This document shows positions 44,962-56,099 of a DNA stretch of 64,000 nucleotides, one piece after another; position 1 is the first letter of the stretch; each line of letters opens with the position of its first letter. Origin of the DNA: Anisodus tanguticus. Its lineage: Eukaryota > Streptophyta > Magnoliopsida > Solanales > Solanaceae. Under the pieces are notes generated by a model. The model did not search any database and was not told the DNA's origin. It saw only the letters and a list, made by a program, of their open reading frames with translations. The stretch covers positions 15,307,001-15,371,000 of the forward strand of contig CM067550.1 in the NCBI GenBank assembly GCA_034509755.1. The letters are read 5' to 3'. A program made the position numbers and the translations under genes.

Positions 44962-45572
44962 GTGGTTGATAAAGAAAGAAACCCCGCCGCAGGCGATGAA
45001 TTGAAGGCGCTGGAAACCATATTCGATGCCTTTACCGAAGAAACAAACAAAAAGGTTAGTAACATGGAGAAGAAACAGGAAGCATTCGAGAAAAACATGA
45101 CGGAGCTGACAGATTCTTCGAAGAGAATCGTGGCCATGATAAAATCGATGTCAATGGGAAAAATGTTGGAAACTTGAGCTGCTGAACAATCCACACCTAT
45201 AAATGTGGTCTCTACCATAGAACAACACCATATTCCATGGGAGTTCTACATGCTAATACGCCGCCGCCAACCTCTTTTCCGTCCGGGGTTTCTCATAACC
45301 TGGTTGCATCACCGTCCACACTTCTAGGTAACTCACCAGCCTTCATTCACTCTTCTTTCCGACCTATATCTTCATAACCATTAAACCCAGCAACAGTCTC
45401 TTTTAGATCACCCAACTCTATTCCCTAAACACCTTTAACTCCTCTATATGAACCCAACACTTTTGTCTCCACTACGTCATACCAAAGACCCATTACCCTA
45501 TTTTTTGTTGTTCTTTTTGGAAATTTCAGACCCTTAGGTATGGGAACTACTCCACCTCCTTCCCCTGCCTTT
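44962..45572 (+). pseudogene. gypsy gag, N-terminal part (left of the copia insertion)
   Basis: An open coiled-coil-like segment (ELKALETIFDAFTEETNKKV, NMEKKQEAFEKNM) up to a stop at 45175, then broken frames to the copia insertion site. No ATG fits the start of this frame, so the N-terminus is decayed. Confidence 0.6.
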
Positions 45573-45577
45573 GAACC

Positions 45578-45771
45578 TGTAAGATGATATTAATCTCCCT
45601 TGAGGAGTCTTTCATTAATATCAAGGTATATATAGAGTACAATATTCATCCCTTATACAATAGGAATCCTAAGCCTATACAAAAGAGGAATCCTAGTCTT
45701 ACCATAATTATATTTACACAATATATGGAAATATTCTAATTATGGGTAGGGAATATATTTACACGTTTACA
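45578..45771 (-). repeat. 3' LTR of the young copia element, 194 bp
   Basis: TGTAAGATGA...CGTTTACA. Compared with the other LTR it has A for G at position 12 and G for T near position 48. TSD GAACC on the outside. Confidence 0.95.
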
Positions 45772-45782
45772 CACCCCCTCAG
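45772..45782 (-). other. polypurine tract of the young copia element
   Basis: The minus strand reads TGAGGGGGTG directly before the 3' LTR (TGTAAACG). Same tract type as at 3181. Confidence 0.7.
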
Positions 45783-46386
45783 TCGGAGCGGGAGGAGGCG
45801 GACGCCGAGATCGGCTCGAAGTCAAGAAATAACTGTCTGGGAAGTCCTTTGGTAAATATGTCTGCATACTGATAGGATGATGGAACATGTAACACTCTGA
45901 CATGGCCTAACGCAACTTTCACATGAATGAAGTGTAGGTCAATCTCAATATGCTTGGTTCGCTGATGTTGAACCGGATTATGAGAAAGATAGATGGTAGA
46001 GATGTTATCACAATACACAATAGATGCCTGGCGCAAAGGACACTGAAGTTCTAACAGTAAATTTCTGAGCCAACAAATCTCAGCTACTACATTTGCAACG
46101 CCTCTGTACTCAGCCTCGGCAGACCGGAGCGAGATAGGGTAGCCTGTCGCTTGGCAGACCAAGAAATCAGATTATCCCCTAAGAAAACACAAAAGGCGGA
46201 GGTGGAGCGTCGCGTGTCCGGACACCCTGCCCAATCTGCATCCGTATATGAAAGCAACATGTCTGGTGCAGAGGGGTATAGGTGCAAACCATAATCAAGA
46301 GTGCCCTTAATGTATCGAATGATACGCTTAAGAGCAGTGAAATGAGACTCCCCGGGGCATGCATGAATAAGCACACCGCCGAACAA
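45779..46386 (-). pseudogene. RNase H of the young copia element
   Basis: YTDADWAGCPDTRRSTSAFC, VFLGDNLISWSAKRQATLSR, then a frameshift and AEAEYRGVANVVAEICWLRN, IVYCDNISTIYLSHNPVQHQ and ADIFTKGLP. The one frameshift (near 46125) sits at the conserved SRSSAEAEY motif. Confidence 0.9.
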
Positions 46387-47462
46387 AGATAAGCTATGTC
46401 CGGCCCGGTGAATGTGAGATATCGAAGTGCACCCGCAAGGCTCCTATACGAGTAGGATCGAGACCGGAGCACCATCCATAGCACCGAGCTTAGATTTGAA
46501 ATCAACCGGAGTAGGCACCTCTTTTGCGTTCGCCATCTTAGCCCCGTACACAATCTCTTCGCAAACTTACGCCGACACAAGAACATATGATTGGCGGACA
46601 CGGTCACCGATATCCCCAAAAAGTAACTCGGCTTCCCCAAATCGGTCATTGAAAATTCGGACTTGAGCAAGGCAATAATCTCATTTTTCAATCCGTCGGA
46701 GGAGGCAAAGTAAGAACAATATCATCCACGTAAAGTAATAAGTAAAGTGCTACTACCTCGATGAAAAATGAAAAGTGATGTATCACTCTTGCGCATACAA
46801 ACCCAATCGCAAGATATACCCGGCAAAGCAATCATACCATGCACGGGGGCCCGCTTCGTGCCATATAGTGACTTACGGAGACGGCACACATAGTGAGGAA
46901 CCGCTGGATGGGTGAACCCCGGTGGCCGATGCATGTAGATTGTCTCTCTCGATCCCCATGTGAGAATGCATTCTTCATATCAAGTCGATGGATCGGCCGG
47001 TGTTTGCCCATGGCTATGCTCAAAAGCTGTGCGGATGGTAGCCGGTTTGACAACCGGGTCAAGGTCTCACCACAATCAATGCCCTCCCGCCGATTTGTGC
47101 CATTAGCCACAAAGACGGGCCTTATACCTCTCAAGATCCCCATTGTCTCTGAACTTGTGATGAAATAGCCACATACAACGAATGACATTCACCCCCTCAG
47201 GTCTAGGTACTAGATCCCACGTGTGTTGTTTAGTTAAAGCATTGAATTCCTCATACATAGCCGTATTCCAATTAGGGTCTTGTTTGGCCAATTTTGGGTT
47301 CTTTGGAAATGGAGAGATGGTTTGGGCAGACAAGTTGAAATGGACTTTGGGTTTGAAGATTCCATGCTTTGAACGAGTTTCCATTGGATGGGTAGGGACA
47401 GTGGGTGGCGGAATGGTGTTTGAGACGGAGGGTAAAGTCGGATAAGGAGAAGGTAGGGGCAA
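46387..47462 (-). pseudogene. reverse transcriptase of the young copia element, heavily frameshifted
   Basis: HTWDLVPRPEGVNVIRCMWL and FHHKFRDNGDLERYKA are intact. Then GIDCGETL, HRPIHRLDMKNAFSHGD, MHRPPGFTHPAVPHYVCRLR, SLYGTKRAPVHGMI and DLGKPSYFLGI lie in different frames. Conserved Gln residues are Arg (MHRPP for MHQPP; TKRAP for LKQAP). At least six frame breaks occur within ~750 bp, out of line with the 99% identical LTRs; see the finding on CAG/CTG loss. Confidence 0.88.
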
Positions 47463-47624
47463 AGCCGTCGGAGGCGCCGCGGCTCCTGGATCGAGAGTCG
47501 CGGTGCTAGAAGGTTGACAGGCTTCTCTGAAGTTTGGGTGCCGCAGCTCTGATGACGGAACAGAGGATGTGAGTTGTTCGATTATGAGGGGAGAGATGGC
47601 AGACTCGTCAAGAAATGAGTAGTC

Positions 47625-48360
47625 CTATTTTTGGAATTTTGGAAGATTCGAAAACGGGAATGTGGTCTCGTCGAATGTGACGTGACGAGATATGTGGATC
47701 TGACGAGTAGACAAGTCATAGCATAGATAGCCCCTATGGTTTGACGAAAATCCTAGAAAGACACATGGAGTGGACCTAGGAGCGAGCTTGTGAGGGGCGG
47801 TGGAGCTAAGGTTGGGATAGCACAGACAACCAAAAATCCGTAGATGATCATAAGAGGGGATTCTATGGTAGAGGATTTCGGTAGGGGTCATATTGTGAAG
47901 AGTGCTAGTATGGAGAATATTTAGAGTGTATTCTGACATTTTAGCAGCATAGACCCAGAAGGGTGGAGGGAGGGAGGCATGAATCAATAGGGTGCGAATC
48001 ATATTGTTAATGGTGCGGATGATTCTTTCAAACTTTACTATTTTGTGGTGAGGTGTGAGGGCGGGGAGAAGCGAAAGACCATGCCATTATTGGTACAAAA
48101 GCGGTGAAACATAGAGTTATTGAATTCACGACCATTATCGCACTGAAATGATTTTATGCCTTTTCCAAATTGTGTTTGAATAAAATTGTGAAACTCAAGA
48201 AATTTGACAAACACTTCCGATTTAAATTTAAGAGGGTATAACCAAACGTAGTGTGAAAAATCATCAAGCAACACAAGATAGTATTTATGACCGAGAGAAC
48301 TAGGGATAGGAGATGTCCATAAATCGGCATGTATGATATCAAAAGGAGCAAATGTAACAC
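47625..48360 (-). pseudogene. integrase of the young copia element
   Basis: LLDDFSHYVWLYPLKFKSEV, QFGKGIKSFQCDNGREFNNS with the second Asp, RFCTNNGMVFRFS, a single frameshift near 48050, then IHASLPPPFWVYAAKMSEYT, LNILHTSTLHNMTPTEILYH and IRHVTFDETTFPFSN-like tail (written here as RHVTFDETTFPFSN). The first Asp block (ADLW) lies at about 48330. Confidence 0.9.
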
Positions 48361-48975
48361 TAGTAGATGATTTAAACGGAAGACGAATATGTTTTCCTAA
48401 AGAGCAAGAAACACAATTTTGGGCAAGTTTCCCATTACAGGCAATGAAATTGTTGCCTCTAAGAAAATTAAAAACCGGGACTCTGGATGACCAAGCCTAT
48501 TATGCCAGTTGAAGAAGAAACGTGCCGCTAGAGTGACGGGAGAGCAAGATCTGGCAGCGGAGGTGGAAGTGAATGGATAGAGATCCCACGTGCTATTGCA
48601 TCTCGTAAGAGGTGTCCCCGTATGAATATCATTTACAGTAAATCCAAAAGGGTCAAAATCCACAGAGACAGAATTATTACGAGTAAATTGGCGGACAGAT
48701 ATAAGGTTCTTAATCATGTGTGGGGCATATAGGGTGTTTTTGAGGGAGAAGGATGGATGAGGAGGTTGTGTGTATGAGGTACCATAACCCTTAACTGGAA
48801 TACGTTGTCCACTACCAACTGTAACATATTGAGGATGCTTTAAACAAAACAGTTTAGGAATAGTACCTGCAGACTGGGTGACATGAGATGTGGCGCCTGA
48901 GTCCATGTACCAAGTATTGTCAGGTTGTTTCATAGATAGGGTGCTGAACGCCTGACCCAACTCAGTGGGTGTCAT
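48361..48975 (-). pseudogene. protease and gag-pre-integrase of the young copia element
   Basis: DNTWYMDSGATSHVTQ carries the DSGA active site at about 48920. SVRQFTRNNSVSVDFDPFGF and WHNRLGHPES mark the gag-pre-integrase finger; its C-C half (CNGKLAQNCVSC-like) lies in another frame near 48430. One or two frameshifts. Confidence 0.88.
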
Positions 48976-49161
48976 GCCGGAGGAGGGCTGCGGGACCTGA
49001 CCTTACATGAAGTGGGCCTGCTGTGGGGCTGGAGCTAGGCCTAACAAACCGGGGTAAGAATACGGATTGTATGGCTGCTGGTACTGGAATGGACTTGGCG
49101 CCGCGGCTCTGAACTGGGGCGCCGCGGCTCTGTACTGGGGCGCCGCGGCGTTGTAGACGAA

Positions 49162-50053
49162 CTACCGAGGAACCGCGGCCCGGTTGTTCTCGCGATCTCT
49201 CGTTGATGTTGCTGATGTTGGTTCTGTTGACCGCGACCCTTGCCACGACCACGGCCTCCTCTCATCGCCGCGGCCTTTTCCACCCTTGCCGCCGCAGCCC
49301 TGCCGCTGTTGGGAGTTGTCCGGTGGTGTCTGATTTTGGGGTTGCGTGTCGACAGCTAACACCTGCTGGGCGTGCTCATCCCGCTTAGCACGACGGGTTT
49401 CTTCGAGCAACAATTGTGAGCGAGCTTTGTTAAAACTCGGTAGCGGATCTGCCTGTTGAATAATGGTTGCCAAAGTATCATATTCGCCCTTAGTAAGGCC
49501 GAGAAATCATTTGTAGCACCATTTTATCGTCGGCGATGTGCGTGCCGATGTTGGAGAGTTGATCCGCTAGAAGTTTAAGCTGCTTGCAGTACTCAGAGAC
49601 ATTGGAGAAGTTTTCAAGACGTGTTTTGTTGAACTGTTCTTCCAAATACACGGCACGAGTGTGCTTGTTGTCCTGAAAAATTTCCTCCAAACAATTCCAC
49701 AAGTCAAGGGCTGTGGAGTCAGATTTCATGATAGTAAGGAGCAAATCCTGAGAGATACTACCATATATCAATTGTTTGACGCCGGCGTCGAGACGATGCC
49801 AGATAGAATCATCAACCTCCGTAGGGCGCGGAATAGTGTCATCAATATGGTCAAGCACGTTATAGAGACATGCATGATTGCGAAAAAGTTCAACCCAGGG
49901 AGAATACTGATTGTTTTCTTGATCAAGAATAATGGGAATATGATTCTTGATGTTGAAAACAGTAAGGGCGGGATGAAACAGTGGTGATGACTTTGTGGTG
50001 GGATTTGTGGAGGTAGATGCGTCAAAAAGTGTGGAAGAATCAGGGATAGCCAT
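49162..50053 (-). pseudogene. gag of the young copia element
   Basis: ATG 50053 (MAIPDSS), then WVELFRNHACLYNVLDHIDD, LLLTIMKSDSTALDLWNCLE, EEQFNKTRLENFSNVSEYCK and LADQLSNIGTHIADDKMVLQ, the UBN2 gag core. A frameshift at about 49490 leads to LPSFNKARSQLLLEETRRAK and a Gln/Gly/Arg-rich RNA-binding tail. The C-terminal part (49283-48976) is again frame-shifted. Confidence 0.9.
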
Positions 50054-50178
50054 TTAGAGAAGAGAAGAAAGGAAGAACAAAACCCGAAAAACAAGAAGAA
50101 AATCCGGGAGGGCCACGGCAGAGAGAGAGGAAGAGGCGGCGCTGTGGAAGAGAAAGGTTTTTAGGGTTTTGTTTATTT

Positions 50179-50192
50179 GGCTCTTGATACCA
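50179..50192 (-). other. primer-binding site of the young copia element
   Basis: The minus strand reads TGGTATCAAGAGCC right after the 5' LTR; it is the tRNA-Met type with one extra A. Confidence 0.85.
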
Positions 50193-50386
50193 TGTAAGAT
50201 GATGTTAATCTCCCTTGAGGAGTCTTTCATTAATATCAATGTATATATAGAGTACAATATTCATCCCTTATACAATAGGAATCCTAAGCCTATACAAAAG
50301 AGGAATCCTAGTCTTACCATAATTATATTTACACAATATATGGAAATATTCTAATTATGGGTAGGGAATATATTTACACGTTTACA
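50193..50386 (-). repeat. 5' LTR of the young copia element, 194 bp
   Basis: TGTAAGATGATGTTAATC...CGTTTACA with TG/CA ends. TSD GAACC at 50387-50391. Confidence 0.95.
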
Positions 50387-50391
50387 GAACC

Positions 50392-51281
50392 CAACAACAA
50401 CTCAGCAAAATTACCCTAAGCCAAGATTTCCTTTCCCTGACTTGGACGAAAATAACCCTAGAGGTTGGATAAGGCGATGTGAGAAGTTTTTTTATTTGCA
50501 CCGTGTGACTGATGAAGAAAAGATGACGTACATAGCCATAAACCTGCGAGATCATGTTGACAACTGGTTCGATAGCTATGCGACAGATAAAGAGGGTATT
50601 GTATCCTGGGGGGATTTTTGTGTAGATGTGTGTGATAGATTTGGAAATACACGAGCTCAAGAGATTATAAAAGATTTCAATCGACTGGACAACAGTCCAA
50701 TGTAGAGTCATACGAGAGAAGGTTTGAGGAACTTCGTTGCTTAGTGTCAGTTCTCAATCCTTCACTCAAGGAACCATATTTTGTAAATTGCTTTATCGGT
50801 GGTTGAAAACCAGAGATATTTCCTCTGGTGGAATATGCAGATCCCAAAACACTCAAGGAGGCATATAAATCTTCAAGGCTGCACGAGAAGTCCATGAATG
50901 CCTTGTGTAAACAAGTAACAACAACGTTAGTTCAAGAACCAGTTTGCAGCCTAATCGAACTAATTACACCCCTTAGCCATCCAAACCTGCAACAGTAGTA
51001 AACACAAAAGTGGTTGGAACCAAGAATTTATCATTGGACGTATGTAGAGAGAAACATTTATGCTACAAATGTCATGAACGATATACACCTAGGCACCAGT
51101 GTAAACCCAAGACATTAAATTCAATGGAGAATGAAGAATTTGTGGATGCTAGTGATGAGGTAGCAACAGACTCAGGTGAAGAGATACTGGACCAGACCCT
51201 CGAGGAAGGAGAAATCTCACTCATGGTTTTGTTGGCCACAGCAAGGCCCCTTGTACAATCAAAATTGAAGGTTGGGTTATG
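50392..51281 (+). pseudogene. gypsy gag, C-terminal part with zinc knuckle
   Basis: Reads PRFPFPDLDENNPRGWIRRC, EKFFYLHRVTDEEKMTYIAI, DHVDNWFDSYATDKEGIVSW and FCVDVCDRFGNT, the Retrotrans_gag core. It has stops at 50703 and later, and a knuckle CYKCHERYTPRHQC near 51061-51102, followed by an acidic linker. It is in line with the part left of the copia element once the insertion is ignored. Confidence 0.85.
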
Positions 51282-52364
51282 AAGCATAAAATTGTGATTT
51301 TAATCGACACTGGCTCAACACATAGCTTTATGGATCCTAAGTGGGCTCACTTGTTTGAGGTGCAGAAGTTGAACAGGCCCATGTGTATCAAGGTTGCAAA
51401 CAGTGAGCACATTCATTGTGGCCAAAGATGTGAACAATTTCAATGGAAGATGCAAAACTATGATTTTAAATTTGCTATGAGGTTGTTTAAAGTGGATAGT
51501 TGTGATTTAATTCTAGAGATGGATTGGATCGATATTGTTGCCCCAATTGTTTTATCCACCAGACCCTTGGGAATTTCATTTTATAAGAATTCAAAATTTA
51601 TTAATTTGTTGGATATTTCATGTGATGACAAGTTAGATACTGTAGAAGCCAAGAAATTGGCTAACTTGTTGCACAAAGGTGTTTGCAATTATATGGCAAT
51701 GATGTATATGATTGATGCGGTTGGGCCTTTGGACCCAATATCGGTTGAATTCAAGTTGGTGTTACGACAGTTTCATGGACTATTCCAGGAGCCCAAAGGT
51801 TTACCCCCAGCTAGAAGTTGTGACCATGCCATAGAGTTGCTGCCCGGGACACAGCACATAAACCTTCGACCCTATCGCTATTCGTTCGAACAAAAGAATT
51901 CCATTGAAAAAAATCATTGGGGAGATGCTAAGGTCCCAAACAGTGACGACAAGTGTATCCCCATTTGCTTCTCCAGTGCTATTGGTAAAAAGAAGGATGT
52001 AAGTTGGCATTTGTGCGTTGATTATTACAAATTAAATGAAGCTACGGTGAAGAATAAGTATCCAATACCAGTTGTGGAGGACTTACTAGATAAGTTAAAT
52101 GGGGCAAATTATTTTTCTAAGCTTGATTTGAGGTCGGGATACCACCAAATTTTCATGAAGGATGGGGATGAATTTAAAACCGCTTTCAAAACACGTCACG
52201 TCCTATGGGAGTTTCGGGTTATGCCATTTGGGATAACTAATTCCCCGTCCACATTCCAAGCCCTTATGCACCAACTATTTGGGCTGTATTTAAGAAAGTT
52301 CATCTTGGTATTTTTCGACAACATTTTAATCTACAACCCTGGGCTAAAGGAACATGTGGCCTAA
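51279..52364 (+). pseudogene. gypsy protease and reverse transcriptase
   Basis: 361 open codons. Protease: IVILIDTGSTHSFMDPKWAH with the DTGS active site, and DLILEMDWIDIV. RT: LPPARSCDHAIELLPG, LCVDYYKLNEATVKNKYPIP, FSKLDLRSGYHQIFM with the first Asp, FRVMPFGITNSPSTFQALM, and the box LVFFDNILIY, where the second catalytic Asp is Asn (usually FxDD). The finger region around FEQKNSIEKN is altered. It ends with a stop at 52362 in a region that should continue. Confidence 0.88.
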
Positions 52365-53036
52365 TTGAAGGTTGTGTTTGAGATTTTAAAGGCAAATTAG
52401 CTTTTTGTGAAGAAATCCAAGTGCAGCTTTGTCCAGCCCAAATTCGAGTACTTTAGCCATATTATCTCATCCAGAGGAGTGGACACCGACAAGGCCAAAA
52501 TTGAAGCAATGGTTAACTGGGCCCAGCCCAAGTCTGTGAGGGAGCTTCGTAGATTCTTAGGATTGATAGGTTATTACCAGAGATTCATTAAGAGTTATTC
52601 TCTTATTAGCAAACCCTTGACTAACTTGCTTAAAAAGGGCAAATTTGTGTGGAATGGAGAAGCTAAAACTGCTTTCGAAGAACTGAAGAAGTCAATGTGC
52701 CAAGCCCCGGTGTTGGCTCTTCCCAATTTCTCTATGCCCTTTGTTGTGGAAGTGGATGCAAGTGGAAGAAAAATCGGGGCTATTTTATCACAAGGGGGTA
52801 GACCCATAGCTTACATCAGCCAGACCTTAAGCTCGATGCATTTAGGTCTCCGTACATATCAAAATGAGCTCATTGCATTATTATTTGCTGTGGAGAAGTG
52901 GAGACAGTATCTCCAGCCAAGCCATTTTATTATAAAAACTTATCACTTTAGTTTGAAATTCTTAAGAGATTAGCGAATTGCAGTGAATTACTACCTCATT
53001 AAAACACAAATGAATAACAAAATTACTTGGGCTAAG
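52365..53036 (+). pseudogene. gypsy RT connection and RNase H, truncated
   Basis: KKSKCSFVQPKFEYFSHIIS, GVDTDKAKIEAMVNWAQPKS and LRRFLGLIGYYQRFIKSYSL form the RT connection. VVEVDASGRKIGAILSQGGR with the first Asp, IAYISQTLSSMHLGLRTYQN and ELIALLFAVEKWRQYLQP form RNase H. The usual TDH motif reads TYH. After a stop at 52971 about 60 bp remain, then the element ends at the next LTR. Confidence 0.85.
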
Positions 53037-54992
53037 TGTCACGATCCAAACCGGATCTTATCTGCCGAGCACCACTAATGATACAATCAACATCTAATCA
53101 TAATTAAACATGGCCACGAGGACCGTCACCAAGTATCCTGCTGACACACACATCAAGGCCGACATGGCCATACACGACTACTATACACAGGACAACTGTC
53201 TACATGCCTCTAAAGAGTACATGACATCACAAGGTCGGGACAGGGCCCCGCCATACTCATATGCATATGCAAAACATCATACTACGTTCAGACTGCAACT
53301 CTGAAACAAGTAGAGTGCTACAACATCAGCTGAACCAGTTACCTACTAGTGCGAACCGTCCCCCTGTTTACCTGAGCATGTGGGCATGAAACGCAGTGTC
53401 CCCCGACAAAAGGGACGTCAGTACGACTGATGTACTGAGTATGTCAAGCATGAAGAATAACATAATAGAGATACAAAAGTAAACTGAAACTGAAACAGCT
53501 GACAACAACAGCCGATAGCAACAACCGACAGAAATAGCTGACCAGTAGTGAATCGCCTCTGAGGGCCATAATATGCCTAAATGTCATTCACAATGCAAAT
53601 GCGGTATACATATCTATATATTGGCCTTATCGGGCATCTTCCTTCCCATAACAGCCTATGTGGGCATCATATCATATCGGCCTCTGTGGGCATCATATCA
53701 TATCGGCCTCTGTGGGCATCATATCATATTGGCCTCATTGGGCATCTTCCTTTTCGTGAAAGTTTGTACCAGCTGCAGGTGGTGTTGCGTATATAACGTC
53801 ATTCCCTTTTTCCATCCCCTACATATATATAATGCGTACCATATAGTAGTGTATATAACACATGTGAGTCTAGGGTAATACATGAATATAATGCAAATGC
53901 TTGAATGACGATAAAACATTCTGAACTTATCGGATGACATAATATCCTTGTCCCTTCGGCTAACACTGTGAACATTAACATGTACCTTCGGATAACATTG
54001 GGAATATCAACATCTTTCCCATATACCTCAATAAGGATTTAGGAACATATTTAGGCATGCTTTTAACATAGGAATGAATAACAATAACATCTTAACTACT
54101 AAGAGTAGAATAATTTATGGAACAATATTACGGTTACGTTTCGTTACATGGAACATGTCAAAAGAAGAAATGATTTGCCTTAACATACCTCGATTTCACT
54201 AATTATCCTAGTTAAGAGAGTCACTTTTTTTGCTAATACTGTCCGAAAACACCAAGGTGGATTCCAAATTGAATTATCCAAGCTAAAGTCGTTGCTGGTG
54301 TTTTGCTCTTCAATTTGACTCCCAAATTTAAAGTCGCTGGATGTTCCCATTCTTGTGAACGTTCCTTATCCTTTTTACCTCTTAAAATCTACTTAGTCAA
54401 ATGGTCTTTTATCCTACACAGTACACGTTTTTGCCCCTTTAAATTAAAGATGATTAACTAATGAATTAAATGTGATGCTAAGTCTTAGCTTTACCTTTAA
54501 GTCCACACGTCCACTATGCACTTAATGTGCTGGACACATAATTTATTGTCACCAAACCCCTCTTGGTCTGCAGCCACATAGCTGCATCACTTTAGCACTT
54601 ATCCATAAAATCCTAATTAATACCACAATTAATCAATTAACCACTAATAATTCTTCATGTCTTCCACTAATTTAACATACACCCAATTACACACGTAATT
54701 AATTTTTTGATCCCAATTCACTTAAATCGTGGTGACTTATAAAACCTTTATATACTCAATGTCATAATTGTGCGATGTAGCACTAGTTCATAACCTCTTT
54801 TGGGATATACAACCATTATTCTCAATTTCCGTTGTCACACTTCTTAAGTCCTAAATTATTTTGGGACTGCATCCTTTTACATACTAAGCTATTTATTTAC
54901 GTACGTGAATATGATATAAATCCTCCAATGCTCGGGTCTACTTCCATACGCCTAGCGATTCAAATCATGACCCAAAAGTATGGGGTGTTACA
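53037..54992 (-). repeat. 3' LTR of a third gypsy element, 1956 bp
   Basis: + strand TGTCACGATCC...GGGTGTTACA; in the element's own direction it starts TGTAACACCCC, preceded by the purine tract AAGGTGGGAAGGA (54993-55005). It contains four ~26-bp units of GGCCTCTGTGGGCATCATAT type at about 53620-53745. Confidence 0.8.
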
Positions 54993-55149
54993 TCCTTCCC
55001 ACCTTAGAAACATTCACCCTCGAATGTTGGGGTGACATAACTCCCGTCACATAGTCACAAAACACATTCGCCGCTTCACATTCGATTTAATATAACATTT
55101 ATCCTTATGTCGGATCTCACCTGGTCATCACACCTTTATTTTAATAATC

Positions 55150-55720
55150 TGAAATAGAAATCATTTTATGCTCTCTCGGAACCTCGGCGTTGGTCTGAAA
55201 TAGGTAGGGATATTTGTGTTTTATTTCCGTCTCCCATGCCATTTCTTCTACATTCGTATTCTGTCATAGTACCTTTACATAGGTTACTTTGTTAGTCCTC
55301 AACTTGCGGACTTGTCGATCTGAGATAGTGACAGGAACCTCTTCATATGATAGGCAGGTCCTCTGTAACTTGCACATCGTCCATTGGTACCATCCGAGAA
55401 GGATTTCCAACACATGTTCTCAGCATGGAAATGTGGAAAATCGGATAAACACACTCTAACTCCAAAGACAAATCTAACTCATAAGCTACTTGGTCGATCC
55501 ATCAAATTATGAGGTATGGCCCATTGTACCCTGGGATTGATTTGTCCCTTTCTCCCAAACTTTATTACTCCCTTCATAGGAAAGATCCTCCAAACATACC
55601 CAATCATCCACTTGAAACTCTAAGCCCCACTGTCGCACATCTGAATACGACTTCTAACTACTCCGAGTGAGTAACAGTTGTTCCTGGATAAACTTCATAT
55701 TCTTTATGGCCTGGTGCACT
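55150..55720 (-). pseudogene. gypsy chromodomain and integrase C-terminus, decayed
   Basis: Chromodomain: NKVTYVKVL, stop, QNTNVEEMAWETEIKHKYPYL near 55290-55190. Before it VAYELDLSLELECVYPIFHI, SMLRTCVGNPSRMVPMDDVQ and IPGYNGPYLIIWW near 55570-55370. Several stops. Confidence 0.75.
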
Positions 55721-55759
55721 AGGTTCAATCTTCTTAACGTACCACTTTGCGTAGTTCTC

Positions 55760-56060
55760 GGCTGTGTAGGTAGTTTTGACTGCTAGGAATTGAGCTGATT
55801 TGGTCAGTCAATCGAACTTATGATAAGAGCGAGGTAAACCCATAATGAAATCCATATTAATAATTTCCCATTTTCCATATCAGAATCTTTATGTTCCGAG
55901 CCAAGCCACCGGGCTTTTGGTGCTCTATTTTTACTTGCTGACAATTAAGACACTGAGCTACAAACTCTGCGATGTTCCTCTTCATGTCATTCCATCAATA
56001 CATACCTTTTGAGATCATGATACATCTTAGTAGATCCAGGGTGAATGGAATATCATGAGT
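55760..56060 (-). pseudogene. gypsy integrase finger and core start, decayed
   Basis: YSIHPGSTKMYHDLKRYVLM near 56055-56000 matches the HPGxTKMYxDL finger motif. Fragments of the core (ISLWVYLALIISSID, PNQLNS) follow in a frame with many stops. Confidence 0.65.
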
Positions 56061-56099
56061 AATGGACTTTTGTCATAACCTTTTCTCATAACCCTGTTA

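Larger units (their letters stand above)
45578..50386 (-). mobile_element. complete Ty1/copia element (Ale/Retrofit-like), 4.8 kb, TSD GAACC
   Basis: LTRs 45578-45771 and 50193-50386, primer site, gag, protease, integrase, RT, RNase H and purine tract, all on the minus strand. GAACC is at 45573-45577 and 50387-50391. The LTRs differ at about two of 194 positions, so the insertion is young, yet pol contains many frameshifts, concentrated at 46381-47150. It sits inside the gag of a gypsy element. Confidence 0.96.
44514..53036 (+). mobile_element. Ty3/gypsy element, 5'-complete, truncated after RNase H
   Basis: 5' LTR, primer site, gag, protease, RT and RNase H in order on the + strand. Gag is split by the copia element at 45578-50386. 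Sequence ends ~60 bp after RNase H at 53036, where an unrelated LTR begins, so integrase, the 3' LTR and one TSD are absent. Stops and an altered catalytic box make it dead. Confidence 0.85.

Noticed and set aside
46427..47168. Plus-strand frames of 79-91 codons
   Set aside because: Antisense to copia RT; unusual openness comes from the altered CGG/CCG-rich patch.
53573..53981. His/Ile-rich frames on both strands
   Set aside because: Readings of the 26-bp repeat within an LTR.
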